A stretch of 64,000 nt of DNA from Terriglobales bacterium (GTDB lineage: Bacteria > Acidobacteriota > Terriglobia > Terriglobales > Acidobacteriaceae), in contig JAOAPE010000005.1 of assembly GCA_025462725.1 (NCBI GenBank), positions 1 through 64,000 on the forward strand. The letters are read 5' to 3'. How positions within the stretch are numbered: the first letter of the stretch is position 1; the number at the start of each line of letters is the position of its first letter. The translations under genes and the position numbers were made by a program. Below, piece by piece: positions 10,401 to 17,790 of the stretch. A model generated the notes under the pieces. That model made no database searches. It worked only from the letters and a program-made list of their open reading frames with translations, and was not told the origin of the DNA.

Positions 10401-13400
10401 AATGACCCCGCTGTAATTACCGCTGAACCGCGCGCTCGGCAGTATGCCGCTGGTCAGATTGCTGGCATTCAGATTGCTAAGGTCAGTAGCTGCGCCTACC
10501 GGAACGTATCCGTTGCCGCCAGGATTACAAATGAACAGTTGCTGACCGGGAGCGACGTCCGTCTTAACCAGCAGTTCTTTGCTAGCGGTACATGTGAGTG
10601 GCGTGTTTATCGCCAGAACTGCTTTCACAGGAAGCGTTGCAGCAGCGCTGCTGAAATCCTGGATACCAGCAGAGAATGTGTTCGCCGCGTCCGTGTAGAC
10701 AGTTGTGGAGGGTGCTTGCGCTTTTGCAATCCGGTTGACCGCATCGAGACCAGCGTATCCGTTCGCAGCGTTCTTGTTGGGAGACAACTCGCAGGAGGGG
10801 CAAGAGATCGAAGGAGCCTGTCCACCGCTCGACGAGATGGGACCTGCACCCAAGACGCTCAACACTCCAGTATTGCCGACAGTGATCGATCCCGTAGCTC
10901 CGCTCACGCTAATGCCTGTCCCGGCGATCAAGCTATTTGCAACACTGCTGGGGGCCCAATTCGAACCGCTCCAAACCAACGCTTGTCCGGACGACGCGCC
11001 AGTGGTCGTGCCTAAAGGAGAACCATTGATCTTGGATACTGCGGTCACACCTTGTGTGCCAGTTACGTCTCCGCTCAGGGCGCCGGTGAAATTGCTTGAA
11101 GAAGCCACGCTGCCGGTAATCTTAGATCCGTCAAGTGAAGTGATCCATGATGGGTCTGCATAACTGCCAGTGGTAACAACCCCATTTGTCACTGCGGTGG
11201 CAGTAGCTGCATTGCCGCTGATGTTGCCCCCAGCAGTGCCAGTCCAGCTCACAGCCCCGGCATTGTTCACATTTAAAAAATTCGTTGCGCCAGTCTTGTC
11301 TGTTACCGAAAAAATATCCTTTGTCGGCGAGGCTGAGGTTGTCTGCTTGACCGTGACGCCTGTAATGTCCGTCGTTGGTGCAAAAGCATTTGCCGCATTG
11401 ACGAGCGGGACGTTTGCCGTTAGCCGCGCGTCAACCACAGTACCCGTCAGCTTCGAAGCATCAAGCGAAGCGATAACCGTTGCACCCTGCGTTCCGGTCA
11501 CATCACCAGCAAGCGCGCCGCTGAAGTTCGTTGCAGAACCTGCCGATGTCGCGGTCGTCGCGTTTCCGAATAAGGCCGCTGTGATCGTGCCTGCTGTAAA
11601 GTTGCCCGACGCATCGCGTTTTACGATCGTGCTGGCCGTGCTCAAGTTGGTCGCAGCATTCGCCGCAACTGTAGCCGTGTTTACATTGGCTGCGGTCGAA
11701 CCACCCACTGAGGCAACGACTGTGGCGCCCTGTGTTCCAGTCACGTTCCCAGCAAGCGAGCCACTGAAATTCACAGCTGTCGTTGCATTCGTCGCAGTTG
11801 TCGCCGTGGTCGCATTCCCAGACAAAGCAGCAGTGATCGTGCCTGCCGCGAAATTCCCTGACGCGTCACGCTTCACGATCGTGCTTGCGGTGTTCGCATT
11901 TGTTGCCGCGTTCGCAGCAACCGTAGCCAGGTTCACATTCGCTGCTGTCGAACCGCCGACCGTGGCCACCACCGTCGTGGCCTGCGGACCGGTCACATCA
12001 CCGGCCAGCGAGCCACTGAAGCTCGTCGCCGAAGTTGCGGTCGTCGCTACGGTGGCTGTGGCAGCATTCCCGTTGATGGAACCGGATGCTGTTCCATTCC
12101 AACTCAAGGCGCCAGCGTTGTTGACTTTGAGGTATGTGCTTGAGCCGGCATTGTTCTGCACTGAAAAGATGTCAGAGTTCGGCGAGACCGCCGAAGTTTG
12201 TTTCACGGTGACTGCGCTTACGTCGGAGGTAGGGGAAAAAGTGTTCGTGATGTTCAGGAGCGCGACATTGCTAGAGAGGCGTGCGTCCGCGACGGTCCCG
12301 GTAAGTTTTGTAGCCGGCAAAGACGAGATTACTGTTGCCAATTGCGTGCCGGTTACGTCTCCGCTCAACGTGCCAGTGAAACTTGCGGCTGTCCCAGAGA
12401 TGTTGATAGCTGCAATTCCGGCGTTGATGTTGGCAGCAGCCAGACCGGTAATTGCCGAGCCGTTTCCGGCCAGAGTGTTGCTGGGGTTGTTCAAAGCGAG
12501 GATGCTGCCGTAAGTTCCACTCAGTCGTGCATTCGGTACGATACCGCTGGTCAAGTTTGCCGCATTTAGATTACTCAGATCAGTAGCTGCGCCTATCTGG
12601 ACGTAACCGTCTCCTGTGACATTGCAGATGAAGAGCTGCTGGCCGGGAGTGGCATCGGTCTTAACTAGCATTTCCTTGCTGGCGACGCATGTGCCTGGCG
12701 TGTTTGCGGCTGGAACTGCTTTGACTGGCAGTGTGGCAGCCGCGCTGCTGAAGTCCTGGATACCTGCAGAGAATGTGTTTGCCGAGTCGGTGTAGGCACT
12801 CGCGGATGGCGCTTGCGCCTTTGCGATCCGGCTGCCGGCGTCGAGACCTGCGTATCCGCTAACAGCGTTCTTGTTTGCCACTTGTTCAAATGCTGCTGGT
12901 GCAGTTCCGCCGAGGGCTAGCGCATTCGCTGCGGTGGTCGCTGTCGCTGCAGTTCCAGAGATGTTGATTCCTGCAGTTCCGCCGGCGATGCTGCCCGCAG
13001 CGAGATTCGTTAAGGCGGAGCCGTTACCAGCAAAAGTGTTGGCGGTCACGCTGCCCGTGATACTCAGGTTTGCAGCTTGCGGAGTTGTCCCGTTTTGGAT
13101 GTAAGAATTGCTTCCTGCTACTGGAGTGCGTGCGTCGGTCAAACGAGCGTCAGTTGATCTGACCACTGTGTTGTCAACAGCCAAAGTGGTGCCTTGAAGC
13201 GAGAGACCGTCTCCGGCTGTTGTCACCGTACCACTTGGGATAGGGTTTCCGTTCAGGTCTCTATAACCAGCAGCCAGGACGTTCCCGTTACCATCAACGC
13301 GGAATTTGAGCACCGGAGCAATCCCGCTGAAGCCCTTTAGAAGATCTCCGCCTGCAGTGTTGTCAAATTGTCCGGCAGTTCCACTGACAGAGTTCGCAGT

Positions 13401-15317
13401 ACCGCGCACGCCGATACCAATGCCCGTGGCAGCACCGGCAGTTCCTTGTACACCATTGCCGCTCGGTGAGTCGATAGTCCCAAAGACGCCAACGTGCGAA
13501 CCGGCAGTGTTGGTATCATGGCCGACAACGCCGCCGTTAACGCCTGAAAAATTTCCACTGAATGCGTTGATCACTCCGCCAGTGAGGTTTCCATCGTTAA
13601 CACCTGTCGCAGTGATGTTGCCGGTTACGGTCTGAGTCCCTGCAAATGCATTTGCGGCATTTGTGCGCGCTACCGTGCTATCGACTCCGATAGTGCCAGC
13701 CGCCGTGATCGTACCCCCCGACAACCCACTGCCCGCAGTGATACTGGTGACGGTACCTCCTCCGCCTCCGCCCGCGCCAGTAGCATCAGTCGCGCAAGCC
13801 CACGCGGTGCCGCTCCACTTGGGAATTTGAGTTGCTGCGCAGTTGCTGGGGACCGCGGTGGTCTGGATCGTGGCGTCGGCGAACTTGAAACCGGAGCCAG
13901 CGCGTATTTGCCCGCTCACGTCAAGAGCGGTTGTGGGGCTGGTGGTGCCGATACCGACGCTGCCACTTGCCGCAACAAATGTTATGGGAGTTGACGTGCC
14001 TGAGAACATTTTTACATCGTTACCCGATCCTCCGGGAAGCTGTAACTCAACCGCTCCGCCGCTCCGATTAATCTGAGCCAGCCCCATGCTCATGAAACCA
14101 TCAGTGAAGGAATTTGCTTTCGCGATGCCCTGAACTTGCAATTTGAAGGTGGGCGACGCGGTACCGATTCCGACATTCCCGCTACTTGCCAGGAAGCTGA
14201 CTGGGCTTGCCGCATTGGAAAAAAAACGTACATCATTGCCAGCTCCACCCGGGAATTGGAACTCCACCGCTCCTCCAGTGCGATTGATCTGGGCTGCTCC
14301 AAAGCTGATGAATCCATCCGTGAGAATGTTGGCCTTAATAGTTCCCACAACTTCCAAAGGAGAGCTCGGCGTGAGAGTCCCAATCCCCACGCGTCCGTCC
14401 TTATCAATAACCATCCGAGTCCCTGCTGATATGCCCCCGTGATGAGTCGTGAAGGCGATAGAAGCGCTGTTGAAACTGCCGTCGCGTACATCCTGAACAC
14501 TGACACCCGTGAAAGCTCCGTCCAGAAGGCCAACGTTGAACTGTGAAGGCACATTCGTTAGAGCATGCGCTGTCCCAAAGCCCTTGAAGAGTTGGCTAGT
14601 TCCTTGGAAGTTGTAACCCAGTGCAATGTCTCCGCCTGTACTGCCAATGTCCAATCTTGCGGTAGGCGTCGCCGTGCCTATCCCTATGTTTCCAGAATTG
14701 TCTTCGAATACTGTGGAGTTGACGATATTAGTAGTTGCGTCGAACTTAGCCAATGCATTCGGAAAGGCATTGGTTGTAGTAGTGTTAAAAGTCCCTGTCG
14801 ATTCTTTGTTTGCCGCACTGCTCTCCTGCAATCGCTGCGACTTTACCCCACTGCTTGCGGTACCAGAATCCGCCAACAGAAACGCCGATAACGGCTTGCC
14901 GCCCAGCGTCTCCGCATCGCCTGCCTTCAACGCATATGGCACACTGACCAGCAGCGTACGCGTCTGCTCTGCCTCTCCATCCTCCTGCACTCCGATCCAC
15001 CGGGCATCTCCGTTAGCGAAGATGCTTGATGGCAATCCGTCCGTGGTCGTGCTTCCCAGCAGGACGTTGTAACGCCCGCCCTCGTCCACGGTTACGCTCT
15101 GCGTCTCCAGCCACAGTGGCGACAAACTGTCCTGCTTGTCATAGATCGTAAAAATCAAACCCACCGTACGTGCAGGCGCCTCCTTTAGTACTCCGCTGTA
15201 CTTAATCAGGCGCGGAAGCGAAGAGGCAGGATTCGTACTCTGGGCATGCAATGTCAGACAAGGAGTCAAAACAGTTAGGCAAGTGAGAAAAGCTGCAAGA
15301 CGCAAACGAACGGCCAT
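7407..15317 (-). CDS. Giant secreted repeat fibre protein (2636 residues)
   Basis: A very long, low-complexity secreted protein, rich in Ala, Gly, Ser, Thr and Asn. Visible parts: a signal peptide (about 1-26), an N-terminal domain (about 30-150; IKYSGVLK ... GRYNVLLGSTT ... LLVSVPYALKAGDAETLGGK) shared with the proteins at 37872 and 43393, then fibre repeats of the VGIGT/S-x-x-P type resembling phage tail and head fibres, three long repeats containing KEMLVKTD...GQQLFICN, tandem DVTGTQ units, and two late copies of an AGDYVQISATVAG module. No membrane segment or sortase signal is seen. ATG 15317 is preferred over an adjacent upstream GTG because AGGA lies 6 bases before it. It is the largest member of export set A. 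Probable surface adhesin or fibre; function not established. Confidence 0.78.
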   Translation of the reverse strand: MAVRLRLAAFLTCLTVLTPCLTLHAQSTNPASSLPRLIKYSGVLKEAPARTVGLIFTIYDKQDSLSPLWLETQSVTVDEGGRYNVLLGSTTTDGLPSSIFANGDARWIGVQEDGEAEQTRTLLVSVPYALKAGDAETLGGKPLSAFLLADSGTASSGVKSQRLQESSAANKESTGTFNTTTTNAFPNALAKFDATTNIVNSTVFEDNSGNIGIGTATPTARLDIGSTGGDIALGYNFQGTSQLFKGFGTAHALTNVPSQFNVGLLDGAFTGVSVQDVRDGSFNSASIAFTTHHGGISAGTRMVIDKDGRVGIGTLTPSSPLEVVGTIKANILTDGFISFGAAQINRTGGAVEFQFPGGAGNDVRFFSNAASPVSFLASSGNVGIGTASPTFKLQVQGIAKANSFTDGFMSMGLAQINRSGGAVELQLPGGSGNDVKMFSGTSTPITFVAASGSVGIGTTSPTTALDVSGQIRAGSGFKFADATIQTTAVPSNCAATQIPKWSGTAWACATDATGAGGGGGGTVTSITAGSGLSGGTITAAGTIGVDSTVARTNAANAFAGTQTVTGNITATGVNDGNLTGGVINAFSGNFSGVNGGVVGHDTNTAGSHVGVFGTIDSPSGNGVQGTAGAATGIGIGVRGTANSVSGTAGQFDNTAGGDLLKGFSGIAPVLKFRVDGNGNVLAAGYRDLNGNPIPSGTVTTAGDGLSLQGTTLAVDNTVVRSTDARLTDARTPVAGSNSYIQNGTTPQAANLSITGSVTANTFAGNGSALTNLAAGSIAGGTAGINISGTAATATTAANALALGGTAPAAFEQVANKNAVSGYAGLDAGSRIAKAQAPSASAYTDSANTFSAGIQDFSSAAATLPVKAVPAANTPGTCVASKEMLVKTDATPGQQLFICNVTGDGYVQIGAATDLSNLNAANLTSGIVPNARLSGTYGSILALNNPSNTLAGNGSAITGLAAANINAGIAAINISGTAASFTGTLSGDVTGTQLATVISSLPATKLTGTVADARLSSNVALLNITNTFSPTSDVSAVTVKQTSAVSPNSDIFSVQNNAGSSTYLKVNNAGALSWNGTASGSINGNAATATVATTATSATSFSGSLAGDVTGPQATTVVATVGGSTAANVNLATVAANAATNANTASTIVKRDASGNFAAGTITAALSGNATTATTATNATTAVNFSGSLAGNVTGTQGATVVASVGGSTAANVNTATVAANAATNLSTASTIVKRDASGNFTAGTITAALFGNATTATSAGSATNFSGALAGDVTGTQGATVIASLDASKLTGTVVDARLTANVPLVNAANAFAPTTDITGVTVKQTTSASPTKDIFSVTDKTGATNFLNVNNAGAVSWTGTAGGNISGNAATATAVTNGVVTTGSYADPSWITSLDGSKITGSVASSSNFTGALSGDVTGTQGVTAVSKINGSPLGTTTGASSGQALVWSGSNWAPSSVANSLIAGTGISVSGATGSITVGNTGVLSVLGAGPISSSGGQAPSISCPSCELSPNKNAANGYAGLDAVNRIAKAQAPSTTVYTDAANTFSAGIQDFSSAAATLPVKAVLAINTPLTCTASKELLVKTDVAPGQQLFICNPGGNGYVPVGAATDLSNLNASNLTSGILPSARFSGNYSGVISLSNPGNSLSGDGTNISNVNAANLGGSPGSSFARLNTPNTFNSNQSINSGPSPNTVNGTTTSDFIPVVQVNNNASATAGIGIRAITNSASATGGWALDGEAVATTGSSGRGVRGSSNGENGIGIFAFSGSTLATGSPTAFMAVNGGNGNTNFGTAGVFINNSSNGKILSGQAGGSERFAVDNNGNVTLEALVVTPPNDATTGTGLNLLAKLNGTGGVTVVTPSTSDTGGVVGVIIGSAGTTGKAQMVYSGGVFCMFDGATVAGDYVQISATVAGNCHDAGAAFPSSGQVLGRVIAAQGTAGLAQMFLAGETLGQSATVASTGLSGTYGNALNFTNAGNTFTGDGSALNSLNASNLSSGTVADARLNGQYSGALDLSNALNTVKGSFNGDGSALTNLNPTNIAAGTAGINISGTAATATNALNLGGAAPAAYEQVANKNSSNGYPGLDSGARILKAQAPSTTVFTDLPNTFSSGIQDFSGAGATIPTKSVLAANTPATCIASKEMLVKTDVTPGQQLFICNATGNGYVQVGAATDLSNLNATNLTSGTVPSARLNGTYGNALTFSSAGNSFSGNGSALTSLNASNLASGTLPDARLSGTYTSALTLSGAITATNASNNLNASTLGSVTAANYARLDIPNTFNSNQTIVSGALPNTISGSTTNFGAVWGVNNTAGANGGGGVRAVISSTGGFAPYAIDGQALATTGSTAIGVRGSAAGESGVAVYGFSSSTLGTGSPVAVKGENAAFNTGNTNPGIAGLFINNSSNGKILSGQAPSGQEKFAVDNSGNVTLKGVVVTPTNDTTTGTGLNLLAKLNGATVVKTSTADSFGVVGIIIGGAGTAGSSQMVSSGFVNCIFDGATVAGDYVQISSTVAGDCHDAGAAFPGSGQVLGRVMATLGSAGSGLMLLTGETRAQMATYNGEGSTQAIIAPHTVIGRTTISGATVVNFNATTQFTSSVSYVCTSTSTTGVSATGANPTSGSSFTLTGTNADVVAWQCTGN
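8776..8955 (-). repeat. Long internal repeat copy 3 in the giant fibre gene
   Basis: About 180 bases encoding the module with KEMLVKTD, GQQLFICN and GAATDLSNLNA. Near-identical segments occur at about 10459 and 12556 in the same gene and orientation, separated by roughly 1.7 and 2.1 kb. Confidence 0.75.
10459..10638 (-). repeat. Long internal repeat copy 2 in the giant fibre gene
   Basis: Second copy of the roughly 180-base module (KELLVKTD, GQQLFICN, GAATDLSNLNA). The nucleotide core cagtagctgcgcctac is shared with the other two copies, so the similarity holds at DNA as well as protein level. Confidence 0.75.
11480..12020 (-). repeat. Tandem repeat of about 243-252 bases in the giant fibre gene
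   Basis: Direct tandem units, each encoding about 81-84 residues around the motif SLAGDVTGTQ and the segment STIVKRDASGNF. Matching points are seen at 11482, 11725 and 11977, giving periods of 243 and 252 bases. Frame is kept in each unit. Confidence 0.75.
12556..12735 (-). repeat. Long internal repeat copy 1 in the giant fibre gene
   Basis: First copy (by protein order) of the roughly 180-base module, encoding KEMLVKTDATPGQQLFICN and the following GAATDLSNLNAAN. Confidence 0.75.
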
Positions 15318-16203
15318 CACAGATCCTTTGAGAACGAGGTTTTAGAAAAGCAAAGCAAAAGAAGATTTGGGGAAGGATGTGAGGATTGTACACACAGATC
15401 AGCTAAAATCAAGACGGAGCAACAAGGCAACCAGATGAAAGACCGCCGACTTGTTCAGAAAAAACAGAATGTAAAGACCGCCCGCGTTTCAGCCGAGTGT
15501 TTACTAGGGAGCGCTTTAGTTCAGCAGCGAGTTCACTTTCGTTGCCAGTAACAGATTTCACAGAATCGCTTGCCTGACCAGTGCCGATCCAATCCCTTGA
15601 TTCCTCAATGGAGGTATGAAGGTATCGTCCCTCTCTCCTGACCGTAATCCCCTATCGCGCGCAGCATGTTCATGGAGTTCTTCCTTGTAGATCTTTCGCG
15701 CCCTACCGCACAGTCAAGGTGAACGGCAGGGGCGGGGCTTGCCAAATTGAGGAGTGTGACTGAGGTCCATGGTAGAGCAGAGTTACGAACACCATTGCGA
15801 ATTCTCGTTCTATTCCGATTTCATAAACTGGCAGAAAGCCGCCGCTTACCTGCTTTCCTGCCCGATACTATCTTTCGCCATAAAGGCTCTTTGCACGACT
15901 CACATGCAACCAGCCGGTAACTATCCAACCGGCAGCACTGTTCGCTACTGTGCGGACGTGCTGACAGCGGTGGGGGACAAGTCCATGTTGTGAAAGGTGG
16001 AATATGAGCAGCCGTGGAGTCGATTCTTCACAGAGAATACTCCTTCTTGCTGCAGGGGCCGTTTGGAGCAGAAATCTTAAATGGTAATTAACGGCGCTAC
16101 TAGCAACCCCGATTGCAACACGAACAAACAAGTAAATGACTGGGGGCGCAATTCTGGAGGTTATGGGCGAAACCAAGAGAAATCGCGGTACATATTCGTG
16201 GTG
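15318..16203. other. Long region without an intact gene
   Basis: About 890 bases between the giant fibre gene and the papain-like protease gene. Short open frames on both strands (for example 15769-15993 plus) show no recognisable domain or ribosome site. One short minus-strand stretch at 15558-15650 resembles an acetyltransferase core (listed separately). The minus-strand promoter of the giant fibre should lie near its right end of the gene; no convincing -35/-10 pair was identified. Confidence 0.5.
15558..15650 (-). pseudogene. Possible GNAT acetyltransferase remnant
   Basis: On the minus strand, one frame reads DTFIPPLRNQGIGSALVRQA and then soon hits a TGA at 15558-15560. R/Q-x-x-G-x-G followed by ALVRQAI is the acetyl-CoA binding motif A of GNAT acetyltransferases. 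No start, no other family motif and no continuing frame are visible, so at most this is a short relic. A chance match cannot be excluded. Confidence 0.3.
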
Positions 16204-16821
16204 TCAACTCCTATGGCCAACTACCACGACCCGAGCAGCGAAGCTGAGGTTGTGCCATTCGGTTGCGCTTAGATTTCTTTTACCAATGCCGGGCCAGGGA
16301 TCACAAACGCTAGCCGAGAACACATTCCATTCATTAGCATACTTGTTGATGTCAGTAGTCAACGCAGTGAGAACAACGGCATGCCCTAGTGCGCCAATGA
16401 TCAATGGACGGTCGTGCGTCAAATCATCTACCGTGTTGGACACATTTGCTGTAGCCGCATCTCCAAAAGAGCGAAATCTCACGCCTTCTTCATCTTCCCA
16501 GTCGCGATTCAGGTTAGCCATGATCTGCGTTGGATACGCAGGCATGTCGACCGTGGTGCCCCAGGTCTCTCTGACTACCCGAGCTTGCGGAACTTTGTAG
16601 CCGTAGTGTCGAAAGACCATTTCTATACAAGCGGCCCAGCACCATTCCCTTGATTGTTGATGCGCCTCAACGTGATTCACGTCTGATGCGATGCTTGCGG
16701 TGCATCTAGAAACAATGGACGATAGGGAGCCGCAAGTCTGACGGGCAATCGCACCAGAAGCGCATAAGAGTGTTGAAGCAGCAAGCGCCGACACTCTGCC
16801 GAGGAATTCACGTCTTTGCAT
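16204..16821 (-). CDS. Tat-exported papain-like cysteine protease
   Basis: A small (205 residues) exported protein with a papain-like or C39-like cysteine peptidase fold. The N-terminus MQRREFLGRV followed by a hydrophobic stretch is a twin-arginine (Tat) signal. The catalytic set is visible: Q55/Q56 and C61 in QQSREWCWAAC, H147 in GALGHAVVLTA, and D174 in VCDPWPG, in the order expected for papain-like enzymes of the AvrRpt2-like family. ATG 16821 has a strong AGGAGG site 6 bases upstream; a longer frame starting at 16851 lacks this. It stands alone between two apparently gene-free stretches, next to polysaccharide genes. Substrate is unknown. Confidence 0.78.
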   Translation of the reverse strand: MQRREFLGRVSALAASTLLCASGAIARQTCGSLSSIVSRCTASIASDVNHVEAHQQSREWCWAACIEMVFRHYGYKVPQARVVRETWGTTVDMPAYPTQIMANLNRDWEDEEGVRFRSFGDAATANVSNTVDDLTHDRPLIIGALGHAVVLTALTTDINKYANEWNVFSASVCDPWPGIGKRNLSATEWHNLSFAARVVVVGHRS

Positions 16822-17164
16822 GTTTCCTCCTTCTCTTTCAAAGGAGCGCATTCGTCTCAGGGAGTACTACGCGCTCCTTGTACCTAAGAAGATGAGCGGG
16901 TTTTGGTTGTGGGTTTGGGCGCGCTCTGCGCCAAGTTGAGTCTTCGTCAATTCTTCGCCTAAGCACGAAGAACGCCCGTCAATTAGGTCGACGTTTTCAT
17001 TTCTTGCTGATAGAGGCGTTCTGAAACATTCGCATGTCACACTGGAAAGAGTCCGAATGCGAAAGGACTATACTGTCTGTCCGCAGTCTTCAAAAACGAC
17101 TTTTTGAAGAGGGAGGAAGAACAATCGGTTAGTAACCAATTACTTGGAAATCCAAACAGACAGA
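16822..17164. other. Intergenic region upstream of the protease gene
   Basis: About 340 bases. Apart from the ribosome site of the protease gene (16828-16836) and the hairpin at 17088-17109, nothing recognisable was found on either strand. Confidence 0.5.
17088..17109. other. Perfect 9-base inverted repeat (hairpin)
   Basis: CTTCAAAAA and TTTTTGAAG are separated by the 4-base loop CGAC. The stem is AT-rich. It lies just upstream of the DNA ligase relic and upstream of the protease gene. Could be a weak bidirectional terminator or a regulator site; function not shown. Confidence 0.5.
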
Positions 17165-17672
17165 GCTCGGCCCCCGTATTTCCAATGCTGCTGCAACGTC
17201 TTGCGCAGCCACTCACTTAACCCCAGCTTGGCCAATTGAGTCGAAGTGCGATCCATCTGCGCTCGCCTTCATAGTCAACCAATCTAGCCGACCGGAGTCT
17301 TAAAACAGACACGACTTCAAATCTCTATCTGATTCTCTGGGCTCAGTTTCCCCACAGCAGACCTTGTGCGCGGCGGTGAAATCGCCTGTGTAGACGAACA
17401 AACACGACCAAAATTGAATGAGCTCATGTTCAACGGCGGCTAGCAATGCGTCTTTGCTGTTTGATCTTCTTACTGCAACGGGGAGATGCCGCTTGTAAGA
17501 CAGAAAGAGGCGATTAGAACGTGTTGTGAGGAAGGCCTGTGTGCGGCGGTCTTGTTATGTAGACCGCTTCAAAGTTATCGGGACCCCGCGAATCGATGCC
17601 GCTTTCGCCAAGGATTTGGAAGGTATTGTGGCTAAGCACAAGGAAGCTGTTACGTGCAGGACCGCTAACTGA
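17165..17672 (+). pseudogene. Decayed ATP-dependent DNA ligase (LigD-type) gene
   Basis: Reading the plus strand across frames recovers, in correct order, pieces of a bacterial ATP-dependent DNA ligase: PMLLQRLAQPLT (from 17183; family PMLA.LA), WPIESKCDPSALAFI (from 17229; family W.YEPKWDGFRALAF, holding the adenylated Lys at codon 17244), NRHDFKSLSDSL, GEIACVDEQTRPKLNELMF (from 17378; family LDGEIVCLD...NELMF), CVFAV/FDLLTATGR (family FYAFDLLWLDG), DRKRRLERV, and AKDLEGIVAKHKEA (family DLEGIVAKHK..PY). In-frame stops occur at 17301, 17441 and 17496, with at least three frame changes, and the C-terminal OB-fold is absent. It is clearly non-functional. The gene ran opposite to its neighbours and is unrelated to polysaccharide synthesis. 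Confidence 0.8.
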
Positions 17673-17790
17673 TTAGCAAATGAGGCAGTCTCATCCTTGC
17701 TTGATATTCTTCAATTCTGGGAGCTTTCGAATTACCGGGTTCTTGTACCGAAGTGCCTTACCGGCTTGACAATGAACGAAGTCCTGTTGA

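Noticed and set aside
11170-12513. Plus-strand open frame of 447 codons antisense to the giant fibre gene
   Set aside because: It is the mirror of Ala/Thr/Gly-rich repeats, whose codon bias leaves the opposite strand open. It has no ribosome site, no domain, and repeats with the same period as the real gene.
7407-15317. CRISPR-like or satellite repeats
   Set aside because: The repeats are 180-250 bases long, coding, in frame, and lack the short repeat-spacer pattern of CRISPR arrays.
15769-15993. Plus-strand frame of 74 codons
   Set aside because: No ribosome site, no recognisable domain, unusual composition; not supported as a gene.
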